Shown in pieces: positions 17,660 to 25,798 of a stretch of 64,000 nt of DNA. The notes under the pieces were generated by a model, which was not told where the DNA came from, did no database searches, and worked only from the letters and a program-made list of their open reading frames with translations. The position numbers and the translations under genes were made by a program. The stretch lies in NCBI RefSeq assembly GCF_008973465.1, contig NZ_WBXN01000004.1, forward strand, positions 2,826,001-2,890,000, read 5' to 3'. Source of the stretch: Streptomyces sp. SS1-1. Lineage in GTDB: Bacteria > Actinomycetota > Actinomycetes > Streptomycetales > Streptomycetaceae. Each line of letters begins with the position of its first letter. Position 1 is the stretch's first letter.

Positions 17660-19246
17660 ATGCCTGGAACCCCCACACCCTCCCCGACCCGACCCGCGGG
17701 CACCCTCGCGCGGAGGGCCGTGCGCGGCGCGAGCGCGCTGCGCGGCGGTCGCGGCCCGCGCCCGACGCCGTACCAGGCCGTCGGGTTCGTGTTCTGCCTG
17801 GTGATGCTGCTGGCGTACTGGGCGGTGCCGTTGTGCTGCGACGCGGGGCAGCACGCGGCGGTCGTGGAGCGGCTGCGGGCGGACCTCTTCCATCCGCGCC
17901 ATCCGATGGCGGACCTGCCGGGCGCGGGCAGCCCCTACTACTCCCCGTACGCGGTCGCGGAGGCGGTGTTCGCGCTGGCGACCGGGCTGGGCGGCTGGGA
18001 GGTGGTGCGGCTGGCCGGGGTGCTGAACCTGCTGGTCCTGCTGACCGGCATCGGCCGGCTGACGCGGGTGCTGACGCCGCGGCCGTGGGCGCCGGTGCTG
18101 GCGCTGGGCGCGATGACGCTGCTGTGGGGCACCGAGCGGGCCTGGTGGAGCGGCTATCTGAACCTGATGTCGATGACGGGGAACCTCGGCTACCCGTCGG
18201 CGTTCGCCATCGGGCTCACCTTCTGGGCCTGGGCGCTGACCGGGGCGCGGGCCCGCGGCGGGCGGGCGGTCCGGTACGTCGGCCCGAGCGGCCTGCCGGG
18301 CTGGGCCGGGTACGCCGGGCTGGGGGCGCTCTACGGGCTGATCCTGCTGGTCCATCCGATCACGGCGGTGGCGGCGGCCCTGGGCGCGGGGGCGTTCGTC
18401 GTGGGATGGCAGCGGCCGTGGGGCGCCGCCGCCGTGGCGCGCTGGGGTCTGACGGCGGCCGTGGCGGTGCTCGTCGCCGGGGCCTGGCCGTACTACGACG
18501 TGTTCGCGCTGGCCGGGGACGGCAGCGTGGACGCGATGCACCGGCAGCTGTACGAGCACCTGGGCGGGCAGTTCTGGCTGGCGCTGCTGGGCCTGCCCGC
18601 GCTGTGGCTGCGCGGGCGCCGCTCGTCCTGGCGGGACCCGCTGGTGCTGCTGTTCGCCCTGGACTGCCTGCTGGTGGCGTACGGCTGGGTCACCGGCCGC
18701 TACACGTACGGCAGGATCCTCGGGCTCACCCTGGTGCCGCTGCAGTTCGCGCTGGCGGTGGAGCTGGCGGCGCCCCGGCCGTGGGGCGCGGCGCGCCGGG
18801 CGCTGGGTCTGGCCGCGGCGGCCGGGGCGTGCGCCGGGTTCCTCACCGTGCAGGGCGGGGCGGTGGTCCCCACGGCCCTGGACCCGCTGGGCCTGGAGCA
18901 GCCGTCGCGGTGGCCGTCGTACGCGTGGGTGGCGCGGCATGTGGCGAAGGGCGAGGTGGTCGTCTCCGACGGGCACTACGCCCCGCGCTCCCTGCCCGGC
19001 TACGGGCTGAACCTCGCCGCGCCGGTGTGGCCCGACCCCGCGCTGGACGAGCGGGAGCGGGAGCGCCGGCTCGCCGACGTCCGGGCGTACCTCTCCCCCG
19101 CCTCCACCCGCGCCACGCGGACGGCCGTGGCCCGCCGGTACCACGCGCGCTGGCTGCTGCTGACGCGCTGGAAGAAGGTGCCGGAGGAGGCGGTCGTGGT
19201 GGCGTGGAGCCGGGAGACGGGGGAGGTCCTGGCGCGGATCGGCTGA
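17660..19246 (+). CDS. Polytopic membrane protein, GT-C-like glycosyltransferase candidate (paralogue 1)
   Basis: A 528-residue integral membrane protein starting at ATG 17660 (MPGTPTPSP); a longer in-frame start at 17615 lacks better support. About ten hydrophobic segments are followed by a soluble C-terminal region of about 120 residues. After the first helix comes CDAGQHAAVVERLR, an acidic residue with a nearby His in the first outer loop, as in polyprenyl-phosphate-dependent GT-C transferases. SPYYSPY follows about 40 residues later. A homologue with the same motifs and layout is encoded on the opposite strand at the other end of the locus. If GT-C, it would add sugars to the polymer outside the membrane from a lipid-linked donor. 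Family membership is inferred from topology and motif. It is convergent with ohrA, with only 11 bases between the stops. Confidence 0.7.
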   Translation: MPGTPTPSPTRPAGTLARRAVRGASALRGGRGPRPTPYQAVGFVFCLVMLLAYWAVPLCCDAGQHAAVVERLRADLFHPRHPMADLPGAGSPYYSPYAVAEAVFALATGLGGWEVVRLAGVLNLLVLLTGIGRLTRVLTPRPWAPVLALGAMTLLWGTERAWWSGYLNLMSMTGNLGYPSAFAIGLTFWAWALTGARARGGRAVRYVGPSGLPGWAGYAGLGALYGLILLVHPITAVAAALGAGAFVVGWQRPWGAAAVARWGLTAAVAVLVAGAWPYYDVFALAGDGSVDAMHRQLYEHLGGQFWLALLGLPALWLRGRRSSWRDPLVLLFALDCLLVAYGWVTGRYTYGRILGLTLVPLQFALAVELAAPRPWGAARRALGLAAAAGACAGFLTVQGGAVVPTALDPLGLEQPSRWPSYAWVARHVAKGEVVVSDGHYAPRSLPGYGLNLAAPVWPDPALDERERERRLADVRAYLSPASTRATRTAVARRYHARWLLLTRWKKVPEEAVVVAWSRETGEVLARIG

Positions 19247-19257
19247 CGGGCCGGGGA

Positions 19258-19671
19258 CTACTCGACGACGAGGTCGACGTCGATGTTGCCGCGGGTGGCG
19301 TTGGAGTAGGGGCAGACCTGGTGGGCCTGCTCGACCAGCTTGCGGCCGGTCGGCTCGTCGATGGCGTCGGGCAGCTCGACGCGCAGGGTGACCTTGAGGG
19401 CGAAGCCCTCGCCCTGCTTGCCGATGCCGACCTCGGCGGTGACGGCGGCCTCGGAGACGTCCACCTTGGCCTGGCGGCCGACGACGCCGAGCGCGCTGCC
19501 GAAGCAGGCGGCGTATCCGGCGGCGAACAGCTGCTCGGGGTTGGTGCCCTCGCCGTTGCCGCCCAGTTCCACCGGCGGGGCCAGCTTGACGTCGATCCGG
19601 CCGTCGTTGGTGACGGCGCGGCCGTCGCGGCCGTGGGTGGCGGTGGCGACTGCGGTGTAGAGCGCGTCCAT
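19258..19671 (-). CDS. ohrA: Organic hydroperoxide resistance protein OhrA
   Basis: A 137-residue Ohr/OsmC-family thiol peroxidase that reduces organic and fatty-acid hydroperoxides in the cytosol. The two reactive cysteines stand in their family contexts: AACFGSAL near residue 60, and HQVCPYSNATRG near residue 122. The subgroup motif NPEQLFAAGYAACF is also seen. Length is typical (about 140). ATG 19671 with AGAGGGA upstream gives MDALYTAV, the usual Ohr start. It is divergent from its regulator ohrR with a shared operator in between, so peroxide induces it by releasing OhrR. The pair is an isolated stress module inside the wall-polymer locus. Confidence 0.96.
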   Translation of the reverse strand: MDALYTAVATATHGRDGRAVTNDGRIDVKLAPPVELGGNGEGTNPEQLFAAGYAACFGSALGVVGRQAKVDVSEAAVTAEVGIGKQGEGFALKVTLRVELPDAIDEPTGRKLVEQAHQVCPYSNATRGNIDVDLVVE

Positions 19672-19772
19672 GGAGAACCATCCCTCTCGTAGGTCGTGAC
19701 GGACGCCGGGGCGTCCGTGACTGTGCGGTCCGCCCCGTTCCGTCCCGGGGCCGCCGTACGACCACAAGTAGA

Positions 19773-19793
19773 GCACGCAATTCAATTGTGTGC
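19773..19793. promoter_or_regulatory. OhrR operator
   Basis: A 21-bp near-perfect palindrome with core CAATT-C-AATTG (19778-19788) and 9 of 10 bases per arm matching. It is AT-rich in an otherwise very GC-rich region and lies between the divergent ohrA and ohrR starts. OhrR sites in other bacteria have the same AATT-x-AATT form. It overlaps an in-frame GTG at 19790, supporting the downstream ATG as the ohrR start. Confidence 0.85.
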
Positions 19794-19828
19794 AACTGAA
19801 TGGCGCACAGGGGAGCTACCCTGGAGGC

Positions 19829-20287
19829 ATGACGACCACGCCCACGGCCGACTGGCTCCGCCTCGACCAGCAGATCTGCTTCTCCCTGAACGCGGCCTCG
19901 CGCGCCTTCGGCGGCCTCTACCGCGTGGTCCTGAAGGATCTGGGCCTCACCTATCCCCAGTACCTGGTGATGCTGGTGCTGTGGGAGCAGGGCGAACTGC
20001 CCGTGAAGCGGCTCGGCGAGCAGCTGCGCCTGGACTCCGGCACCCTGTCGCCGCTGCTCAAGCGGCTGGAGGCGGCCGGCCTCGTGCGCCGGGAGCGCAG
20101 CACCCGCGACGAGCGCTCGGTGGAGGTGCGGCTGACGGAGGAGGGCGACGCCCTGCGCGAGCGGGCGCTCGAGGTGCCGCGCCGGATCTCGGCGGCCACC
20201 GGGTTCGACGTGGACGAGATCCGGGAGCTGCGCGAGCGGCTCGACCGGCTCACCTCCGCGCTGGACACGGCCGCACAGGAGGCGTAG
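19829..20287 (+). CDS. ohrR: Organic-peroxide-sensing MarR-family repressor OhrR
   Basis: A 152-residue MarR-family winged-helix repressor. The start chosen is ATG 19829, just after GGAGG; an upstream in-frame GTG at 19790 lies in the operator. The sensing cysteine is Cys17 in DQQICFSL, matching the single reactive N-terminal Cys of OhrR proteins. The winged helix follows: TYPQYLVMLVLWEQ, then LRLDSGTLSPLLKRLEAAGL, then RSTRDERSVEVRLTEEG as the wing. Oxidation of Cys17 by organic hydroperoxides should release it from the palindrome and derepress ohrA and itself. The next gene, a wall glycosyltransferase, starts 209 bases downstream in the same direction but is probably transcribed separately. 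Confidence 0.95.
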   Translation: MTTTPTADWLRLDQQICFSLNAASRAFGGLYRVVLKDLGLTYPQYLVMLVLWEQGELPVKRLGEQLRLDSGTLSPLLKRLEAAGLVRRERSTRDERSVEVRLTEEGDALRERALEVPRRISAATGFDVDEIRELRERLDRLTSALDTAAQEA

Positions 20288-20496
20288 AGCCCGGCCATCC
20301 AGTGCAGCATTCGTACTATTAGCTGACATTCATGACGGATATACGGCGTATCTCCACCCGCACGCCTTTTGTCCGTCCTACGATCCGCGGTGACGCTCAC
20401 TGAACCGGCCCGCGGTCGTCCTCGTCTTCCGCCACGGGCCGCACCTCCCGCCCCAGGGATCCGCCGCACCATCCCTCCGACCCGGACCGTGGCCCC

Positions 20497-22107
20497 ATGC
20501 ACCCACCACCCCCGCCCACCACGCCCGACCGGCAGGTCGCCGTGGTCGTCATCGGCTACGACGACGCCGCCCATGTGACGACCGCCGTCCGGTCGGCGCT
20601 GGATCAGGGCCCCGTCGTGCGGGAGGTGATCGCCGTCGACGACTGCTCCACCGACGACAGCGCGGCCCGGCTGGCCGGCCTCGCCGCCGGCGAGCCGCGC
20701 CTGCGGGTGGTGCGGCGGCGGGTCAACAGCGGCGGATGCGGCAGCCCCCGCAACACGGGCCTGGACCGGGTGACCGCGCCGTACGTCATGTTCCTGGACA
20801 GCGACGACGTCCTCCCGCCGGGCGCCGCCGGGACCCTGTGCGCGGCGGCGGACGAGGCCGGCGCCCAGGTGGCGGGCGGCCTCTGCGTCCGGCGGGAGCT
20901 GCCCGGGGGGCGCGAGGTGCCCTGGGAGCCGTCCCTGTACGCCGCGCACGCCGTGTTCGAGCGCCCCGCGCAGCGCCCCCGGCTGGTCCACGACACCCTC
21001 TGCGTGAACAAGCTCTACCGCACCGACTTCCTGCGCGCGCACGGCATCCGCTTCCCCGAGGGCCGTTTCCCCTACGAGGACTTCGTGTTCACCGCGCGCG
21101 TCCTCGCCGCCCGCCCGCGGATCGCCGTCGTCCCCGACCGGGTCTACGTCTGGCACGTGCGCCGCGCGGCGGGGCGGCTGTCGATCTCCCTGGACCGCGC
21201 GGACGTCGCCAACTGGCGGGCCCGCGTCGAGGCGAGCCGGCTCGCCCACGAGATCCTGCTGGGCTCCGGGCAGAAGGAGCTGGCCCGGGCCGCCCGCGCC
21301 AAGTTCCTCGACCACGAGCTGCGGATGTACGCCCGCGAACTGGGGCTGCGCGACGCGGCCTACCGGCGCGACTGGTGGGCGCACACCCGGGCGTACCTCG
21401 CCGAGTACGACGCCTCGGACTGGGCGCACAACCCGACCGCGCCCGGCCGCCTGATCGGGCGGATCGTGCTGGCCTCGCCCGAGCCGGCCGACCTGCCCCG
21501 GCTGCGCGACCTGGCCTCCCGCCCCGCCCGCCTGCTCCCGCCCTATGCCCGGGCCGCGGACGGCACCCCGGTCTGGTCGCCAGGGCTCCCCCAGGTCACC
21601 CTGGAACCCCTGCTGACCCGGCCCGTCCACGTCCTCCCGCTCGCCGTCGACGCGGACCTGCGCCCCGGCACGCGGACCGCCGTCCTGCGGCTGCGCCTGC
21701 ACGAGCTGTACGGGCGGGTGGCGCGCGCCGGACCCGAGGCGCTGGAGGTGGAGTGGCGGTGCCGGGAGACGGGACGCGCGGCGGGGCCGCCCACACCGGT
21801 ACGCCCGGAGCCGGACGGGGAGAACTGGCGGGCCGCATGCCCGGTGCGCTGGGCCGCGTTCGGCGCCGGCACCTGGGACCTGCGGCTGCGCCTGCGCTTC
21901 CGGGAGGGCGCCGGGCGCGAGGTCACCGCGCACGCCGTCACGGGCACCGGCGGGCTGCGTCGCCGCGCGGTCCTGGGCGCCGGGCACACCGTGGTCCTCG
22001 TCCAGCCGTACACCACCCACTCCGGGGCGCTCGCCGTACGCGTCGCGCCGGGTCTGCGGGGAGTCCTGTCCGTCGTCCGCGGCAGACTCCGCCGCCTGCT
22101 TCACTGA
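20497..22107 (+). CDS. GT2 glycosyltransferase, TarS-like, with C-terminal beta-rich domain
   Basis: A 536-residue family-2 glycosyltransferase beginning MHPPPPPTTPDRQVAVVVIG. The GT-A core spans about residues 12-240: VDD at 47-49, NSGG plus PRN in the donor site, LDSDD at 100-104 and the base pair YED at 193-195 (Glu194-Asp195). Beyond about residue 330 comes a beta-rich C-terminal region of about 200 residues without catalytic motifs. This two-part plan resembles TarS, which glycosylates wall teichoic acid and oligomerises through C-terminal Ig-like domains. The role inferred here is decoration of the polymer with a sugar, possibly galactose, since galE follows after 52 bases. A close homologue lies at 28018-29679. 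It is cytoplasmic or membrane-associated, with no signal peptide. Confidence 0.8.
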   Translation: MHPPPPPTTPDRQVAVVVIGYDDAAHVTTAVRSALDQGPVVREVIAVDDCSTDDSAARLAGLAAGEPRLRVVRRRVNSGGCGSPRNTGLDRVTAPYVMFLDSDDVLPPGAAGTLCAAADEAGAQVAGGLCVRRELPGGREVPWEPSLYAAHAVFERPAQRPRLVHDTLCVNKLYRTDFLRAHGIRFPEGRFPYEDFVFTARVLAARPRIAVVPDRVYVWHVRRAAGRLSISLDRADVANWRARVEASRLAHEILLGSGQKELARAARAKFLDHELRMYARELGLRDAAYRRDWWAHTRAYLAEYDASDWAHNPTAPGRLIGRIVLASPEPADLPRLRDLASRPARLLPPYARAADGTPVWSPGLPQVTLEPLLTRPVHVLPLAVDADLRPGTRTAVLRLRLHELYGRVARAGPEALEVEWRCRETGRAAGPPTPVRPEPDGENWRAACPVRWAAFGAGTWDLRLRLRFREGAGREVTAHAVTGTGGLRRRAVLGAGHTVVLVQPYTTHSGALAVRVAPGLRGVLSVVRGRLRRLLH

Positions 22108-22159
22108 CAGCGACACCGACCTGCACGAGCACTGGCCACTGATGAGGGGACGGCCGCAC

Positions 22160-23143
22160 ATGACCTGGCTGATCACCGGCGGCGCCGGTTACATCGGAGC
22201 ACACGTGGTACGGGCGATGACCCAGGCGGGCGAGCGTGCCGTGGTGTACGACGACCTGTCCACCGGCATCGCCGACCGGGTGCCCGACGGCGTCCCGCTG
22301 GTCGTCGGCTCCACCCTGGACCGCGACCGGGTCGCCCGCGCCCTCGCCGCCCACCGGATCACCGGCGTGGTCCACCTCGCGGCGAAGAAGCAGGTCGGCG
22401 AGTCCGTCGACCTGCCGCTGCTGTACTACCGGGAGAACGTGGAGGGCCTGCGCGTCCTCCTGGAGGCGGTGACGGCCACCTCCCATGTGCGCTCCTTCGT
22501 GTTCTCCTCCTCGGCGGCCGTCTACGGCACCCCGGACGTCGACCTGGTGACCGAGGAGACGCCGTGCGCGCCGATCTCGCCGTACGGCGAGACCAAGCTC
22601 GCCGGCGAGTGGCTGGTCCGGGCGACGGGCCGGGCCACGGGCCTGTCCACGGCGTCGCTGCGCTACTTCAACGTGGCGGGCGCCGCCGCCCCGGAGCTCG
22701 CCGACACCGGTGTCCTCAACGTCGTCCCGATGGTCTTCGAGAGGCTGACGCAGGGCGCGGCGCCACGCGTCTTCGGTGACGACTACCCGACGCCGGACGG
22801 CACCTGCGTCCGCGACTACATCCATGTGGCCGACCTCGCCGAGGCCCATGTCGCCGCGGCCCGCGCCCTGCAGTCCTCGCCGGGCCACTCCCTGACCCTC
22901 AACATCGGGCGGGGCGAGGGCGTGTCGGTGCGCGAGATGATCGACGTCATCAACGCCGTCACCGGTTACGACCGCCCGCCGACGGTGACCCCGCGCCGCC
23001 CCGGCGACCCGGCCCGGGTGGTCGCCTCCGCCGACCGCGCCGCCACCGAGCTGGGCTGGAAGGCGAAGTACGACGTCCGGGACATGATCACGTCGGCCTG
23101 GGTGGGCTGGGTGCGCAGCCACCCGGAGGCCGCCCGGGACTGA
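22160..23143 (+). CDS. galE: UDP-glucose 4-epimerase
   Basis: A 327-residue extended-SDR epimerase that interconverts UDP-glucose and UDP-galactose with bound NAD. The NAD-binding motif GGAGYIG lies at the N-terminus (MTWLITGGAGYIGAH). The catalytic Ser is in FSSSAAVYG, and the Tyr/Lys pair in SPYGETK is intact. The substrate-loop segment RYFNVAGA and the GDDYPTPDGTCVRDYIHV stretch are typical of GalE. Start ATG 22160 is preferred over ATG 22142 because GAGGGGA stands about nine bases before it. It follows the TarS-like transferase in the same direction and probably supplies UDP-Gal for wall polymer decoration rather than galactose catabolism, as no galT or galK is nearby. It is convergent with the tetR gene. 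Confidence 0.95.
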   Translation: MTWLITGGAGYIGAHVVRAMTQAGERAVVYDDLSTGIADRVPDGVPLVVGSTLDRDRVARALAAHRITGVVHLAAKKQVGESVDLPLLYYRENVEGLRVLLEAVTATSHVRSFVFSSSAAVYGTPDVDLVTEETPCAPISPYGETKLAGEWLVRATGRATGLSTASLRYFNVAGAAAPELADTGVLNVVPMVFERLTQGAAPRVFGDDYPTPDGTCVRDYIHVADLAEAHVAAARALQSSPGHSLTLNIGRGEGVSVREMIDVINAVTGYDRPPTVTPRRPGDPARVVASADRAATELGWKAKYDVRDMITSAWVGWVRSHPEAARD

Positions 23144-23160
23144 GCGCGCGGGAACCCCTG

Positions 23161-23178
23161 GCGCCCGGGGCCGGGCGC
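23161..23178. terminator. Hairpin between convergent galE and tetR genes
   Basis: GCGCCCG-N4-CGGGCGC forms a compact GC-only hairpin in the 37-base gap between the two stops. It could serve both directions. Confidence 0.5.
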
Positions 23179-23180
23179 GG

Positions 23181-23807
23181 TCAGAGGGCCTTGAGGGCCG
23201 CCGCGGTGGCGCGGGACAGGGCGTCGAGGTGGCCCTTGGGCAGCTTCGGGCTGCGGATGACGACCGAACGCCAGTACAGGGGCCCGGAGATCAGGTCGAG
23301 GGCCAGCTCCCCGTCGAGGCCGGAGCGGACCTCCCCGCGCTGCTCGGCGGCCCGCACGATCGTGCTGGCGACGCTCGCCTGGCCGTCGCGCAGCGCCTTC
23401 TGCACGGCCTCGGCGATCTCCGGGCTGCGGGCGGCCTCGGCCTGCAGGTCGGGGAGGATCTGCGAGGCCAGCGGGTGCCGCAGGGCCCGCGCGGTCACCT
23501 CGTAGAGCAGCCGCAGATCGCCCTCCAGGGTGCCGGTGTCCGGGACCGGCAGGCCCAGCACCGCGACCGCGGACACCACGTCGAGCACCAGGTGCAGCTT
23601 GGAGCGCCAGCGCCGGTACACGGCCGTCTTGCCGACGCCCGCGCGGCGCGCGATGCCCTCGATCGACATGCGCGCGTAGCCGACGGCCGCGAGTTCCTCG
23701 AAGACGGCCGCCCGGATCGCCTCGGTCACGTCCTCCCGGAGCACGGCCGCCCCGGCGGGGGACCGGCGGCGCGGCGGCGTCGAGGACTGGTCGGCGTCGG
23801 TGCTCAT
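23181..23807 (-). CDS. TetR/AcrR-family transcriptional regulator
   Basis: A regulator of about 208 residues. The N-terminal TetR helix-turn-helix is clear (MSIEGIARRAGVGKTAVYRR at about residues 47-66). It is followed by an all-helical ligand-binding domain with a TetR_C-like tail (LDLISGPLYWRSVV). ATG 23807 (MSTDADQSS) is chosen; an alternative ATG lies four codons upstream at 23819, and neither has a strong ribosome site. It is divergent from the tagG/tagH-type exporter genes. A perfect 26-bp palindrome begins nine bases beyond the upstream ATG, so it most likely represses itself and the exporter operon in response to an unknown ligand. It is the only dedicated regulator visible in the wall locus. 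Confidence 0.9.
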   Translation of the reverse strand: MSTDADQSSTPPRRRSPAGAAVLREDVTEAIRAAVFEELAAVGYARMSIEGIARRAGVGKTAVYRRWRSKLHLVLDVVSAVAVLGLPVPDTGTLEGDLRLLYEVTARALRHPLASQILPDLQAEAARSPEIAEAVQKALRDGQASVASTIVRAAEQRGEVRSGLDGELALDLISGPLYWRSVVIRSPKLPKGHLDALSRATAAALKAL

Positions 23808-23827
23808 GCGGACCAGCATAGGGCGTC

Positions 23828-23853
23828 ACGACGGAACGGTTGCGTTCCGTCGT
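23828..23853. promoter_or_regulatory. Perfect 26-bp palindromic operator, probable TetR binding site
   Basis: Arms ACGACGGAACG (23828-23838) and CGTTCCGTCGT (23843-23853) are exact complements around GTTG. The site lies between the divergent tetR and exporter permease starts. A weaker second copy (8 of 11 arm bases) is seen at 23877-23900. Symmetry and position are what a TetR dimer pair would use. Confidence 0.8.
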
Positions 23854-23933
23854 CCGATCGCCTTACGCTCCCGTTGCGACGAAACGGCCCCGTCCCGACG
23901 TGACGGGGGACGCGACCCGCCCAGTGACCTCCA

Positions 23934-24869
23934 GTGAAAGCAGCGGATGTGACCCAAGCCCTGCACACACCGCCCCGGACGGCCGAGGCGCCGCCCGGGA
24001 CCGACCTCGCGGCCCTGGCCGCCCGGCACGGGCTGTCGGTCAGCGGCGCCCGCCCGACGCTGCCGCAGTACGTCCGCCAGTTGTGGGCGCGGCGGCACTT
24101 CATCACGGCGTTCTCCACCGCCAAGCTCACCGCCCAGTACAGCCAGGCGAAGCTGGGCCAGGTCTGGCAGGTGCTGACGCCCCTGCTGAACGCGGCCGTG
24201 TACTACCTCATCTTCGGCAAGCTGATGGGCACCAGCCGGGGCGTGCCGGACTTCGTCCCGTTCCTGGTCACCGGCGTGTTCGTGTGGACGTTCACACAGA
24301 GCTCGATCATGGCGGGCACCCGCGCGATCTCCGGGAACCTGGGCCTGGTGCGCGCCCTGCACTTCCCCCGGGCCGCGCTGCCGATCTCGTTCTGCCTCCA
24401 GCAGCTCCAGCAGCTGCTGTTCTCGATGGCGGCGCTGGTCGTGATCCTGCTGTGCTTCGGCGTCCCGGTCGCCGCGTCCTGGCTGCTGGCGCTCCCCGCG
24501 CTGGTGCTCCAGTTCGCCTTCAACGCGGGCGTCTCCCTGGTCGTGGCCCGGATGGGCGCCAGGACGCCGGACATCGCGCAGCTGATGCCGTTCGTGCTGC
24601 GGACGTGGATGTACGCGTCCGGGGTGATGTTCAGCATCAGCCACATCATGAGCAAGCACACGGACGCGCCCTCCTGGCTGACCTCGGTCCTGCAGGCCAA
24701 CCCGGCCGCCGTGTACATCGACCTGATGCGCTTCGCCCTGATCGACAGCTTCCAGGGGAGCCAGCTCCCGCCGCACGTCTGGGCGCTCGCGGCCGGCTGG
24801 GCGCTGCTCGCCGGCGCCGGCGGCTTCATCTACTTCTGGAAGGCTGAGGAGACGTACGGCCGTGGCTGA
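23934..24869 (+). CDS. ABC-2 type polysaccharide/teichoic acid exporter permease (TagG-like)
   Basis: A 311-residue membrane permease of the ABC-2/Wzm-TagG family, which flips lipid-linked wall polymer across the membrane. The N-terminal 50 residues are soluble and are followed by the family amphipathic segment (FSTAKLTAQYSQAKLGQVWQ) and about six helices, including VYYLIFGKLMG, FVPFLVTGVFVWTF and MAALVVILLCFGVPV. The start is GTG 23934, with another in-frame GTG at 23949; neither has a classical ribosome site. The last 8 bases overlap the ATPase gene, so the two subunits are coupled. It stands behind the 26-bp palindrome and is presumably under TetR control. The substrate is inferred from the neighbouring TagF-like polymerases. 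Confidence 0.88.
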   Translation: MKAADVTQALHTPPRTAEAPPGTDLAALAARHGLSVSGARPTLPQYVRQLWARRHFITAFSTAKLTAQYSQAKLGQVWQVLTPLLNAAVYYLIFGKLMGTSRGVPDFVPFLVTGVFVWTFTQSSIMAGTRAISGNLGLVRALHFPRAALPISFCLQQLQQLLFSMAALVVILLCFGVPVAASWLLALPALVLQFAFNAGVSLVVARMGARTPDIAQLMPFVLRTWMYASGVMFSISHIMSKHTDAPSWLTSVLQANPAAVYIDLMRFALIDSFQGSQLPPHVWALAAGWALLAGAGGFIYFWKAEETYGRG

Positions 24870-25695
24870 GCACACCGAGAAGGTCCCCACCGTCGTCGCG
24901 GACGGCGTCGACATCGTCTACCGCGTCAACGGCACGGGCGCGGGCCGGGGTTCGGCCACCGCCGCGCTCAACCGCATCCTGCGCCGCGGCAAGGCCGAGA
25001 AGGCGGCCGGCGTACGCACGGTGCACGCCGTGCGGAACGTGTCCTTCGTGGCGTACCGGGGCGAGGCCATCGGTCTCATCGGCACCAACGGCTCGGGCAA
25101 GTCGACGCTGCTCAAGGCGGTCGCCGGGCTGCTGCCCGTGGAGAACGGCAGGATCTTCACCGACGGCCAGCCCTCCCTCCTCGGCGTGAACGCGGCCCTG
25201 ATGAACGACCTGACCGGGGAACGCAACGTCCACCTCGGCGGGCTCGCGATGGGCATGTCCCGCGAGCAGGTCAAGGAGCGCTACCAGGAGATCGTCGACT
25301 TCTCCGGCATCAACGAGAAGGGCGACTTCATCACGCTGCCCATGCGGACCTACTCCTCGGGCATGGCGGCCCGGCTGCGGTTCTCCATCGCCGCCGCCAA
25401 GGACCACGACGTGCTGCTGATCGACGAGGCGCTGGCCACCGGCGACCGCTCCTTCCAGAAGCGCTCCGAGGCCCGCATCCGCGAACTGCGCAAGCGCGCC
25501 GGCACGGTGTTCCTGGTCAGCCACAACAACAAGTCGATCCGCGACACCTGCGAGCGCGTGCTGTGGCTGGAGCGGGGCGAGCTGCGCATGGACGGGCCGA
25601 CCGACGAGGTCCTGAAGGAGTACGAGGCGTTCACCGGCGACAAGGCCGCCAAGCCGAAGCCGAAGCCCCGGACGGCGGCTCCCGTTCCCTCGTGA
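24862..25695 (+). CDS. ABC transporter ATP-binding protein for wall polymer export (TagH-like)
   Basis: A 277-residue ATPase subunit starting at GTG 24862 inside the end of the permease gene. Walker A is GTNGSGKST at 74-82, the signature is YSSGMAARLRFS, Walker B is VLLIDEALATGD and the H-loop is VSHN; all are intact. The spacing between Walker A and signature and the DEALATGD form are typical of the TagH/Wzt polysaccharide-export subgroup rather than drug exporters. The C-terminus is a short Lys/Pro tail (KPKPKPR), without the carbohydrate-binding extension of some Wzt proteins. It powers export of the polymer made by the fusion enzymes; the next of these follows after 103 bases. Confidence 0.92.
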   Translation: MAEHTEKVPTVVADGVDIVYRVNGTGAGRGSATAALNRILRRGKAEKAAGVRTVHAVRNVSFVAYRGEAIGLIGTNGSGKSTLLKAVAGLLPVENGRIFTDGQPSLLGVNAALMNDLTGERNVHLGGLAMGMSREQVKERYQEIVDFSGINEKGDFITLPMRTYSSGMAARLRFSIAAAKDHDVLLIDEALATGDRSFQKRSEARIRELRKRAGTVFLVSHNNKSIRDTCERVLWLERGELRMDGPTDEVLKEYEAFTGDKAAKPKPKPRTAAPVPS

Positions 25696-25798
25696 GGCGC
25701 AGTCCGGCGTCGTCCAGGCTCACCCTTTCATCCTATAAGTGCCACTATGGCCGAGCAGGGTGCCCCGCAGCGATGACGAAGGTGAAGGAGTCTTTGCG

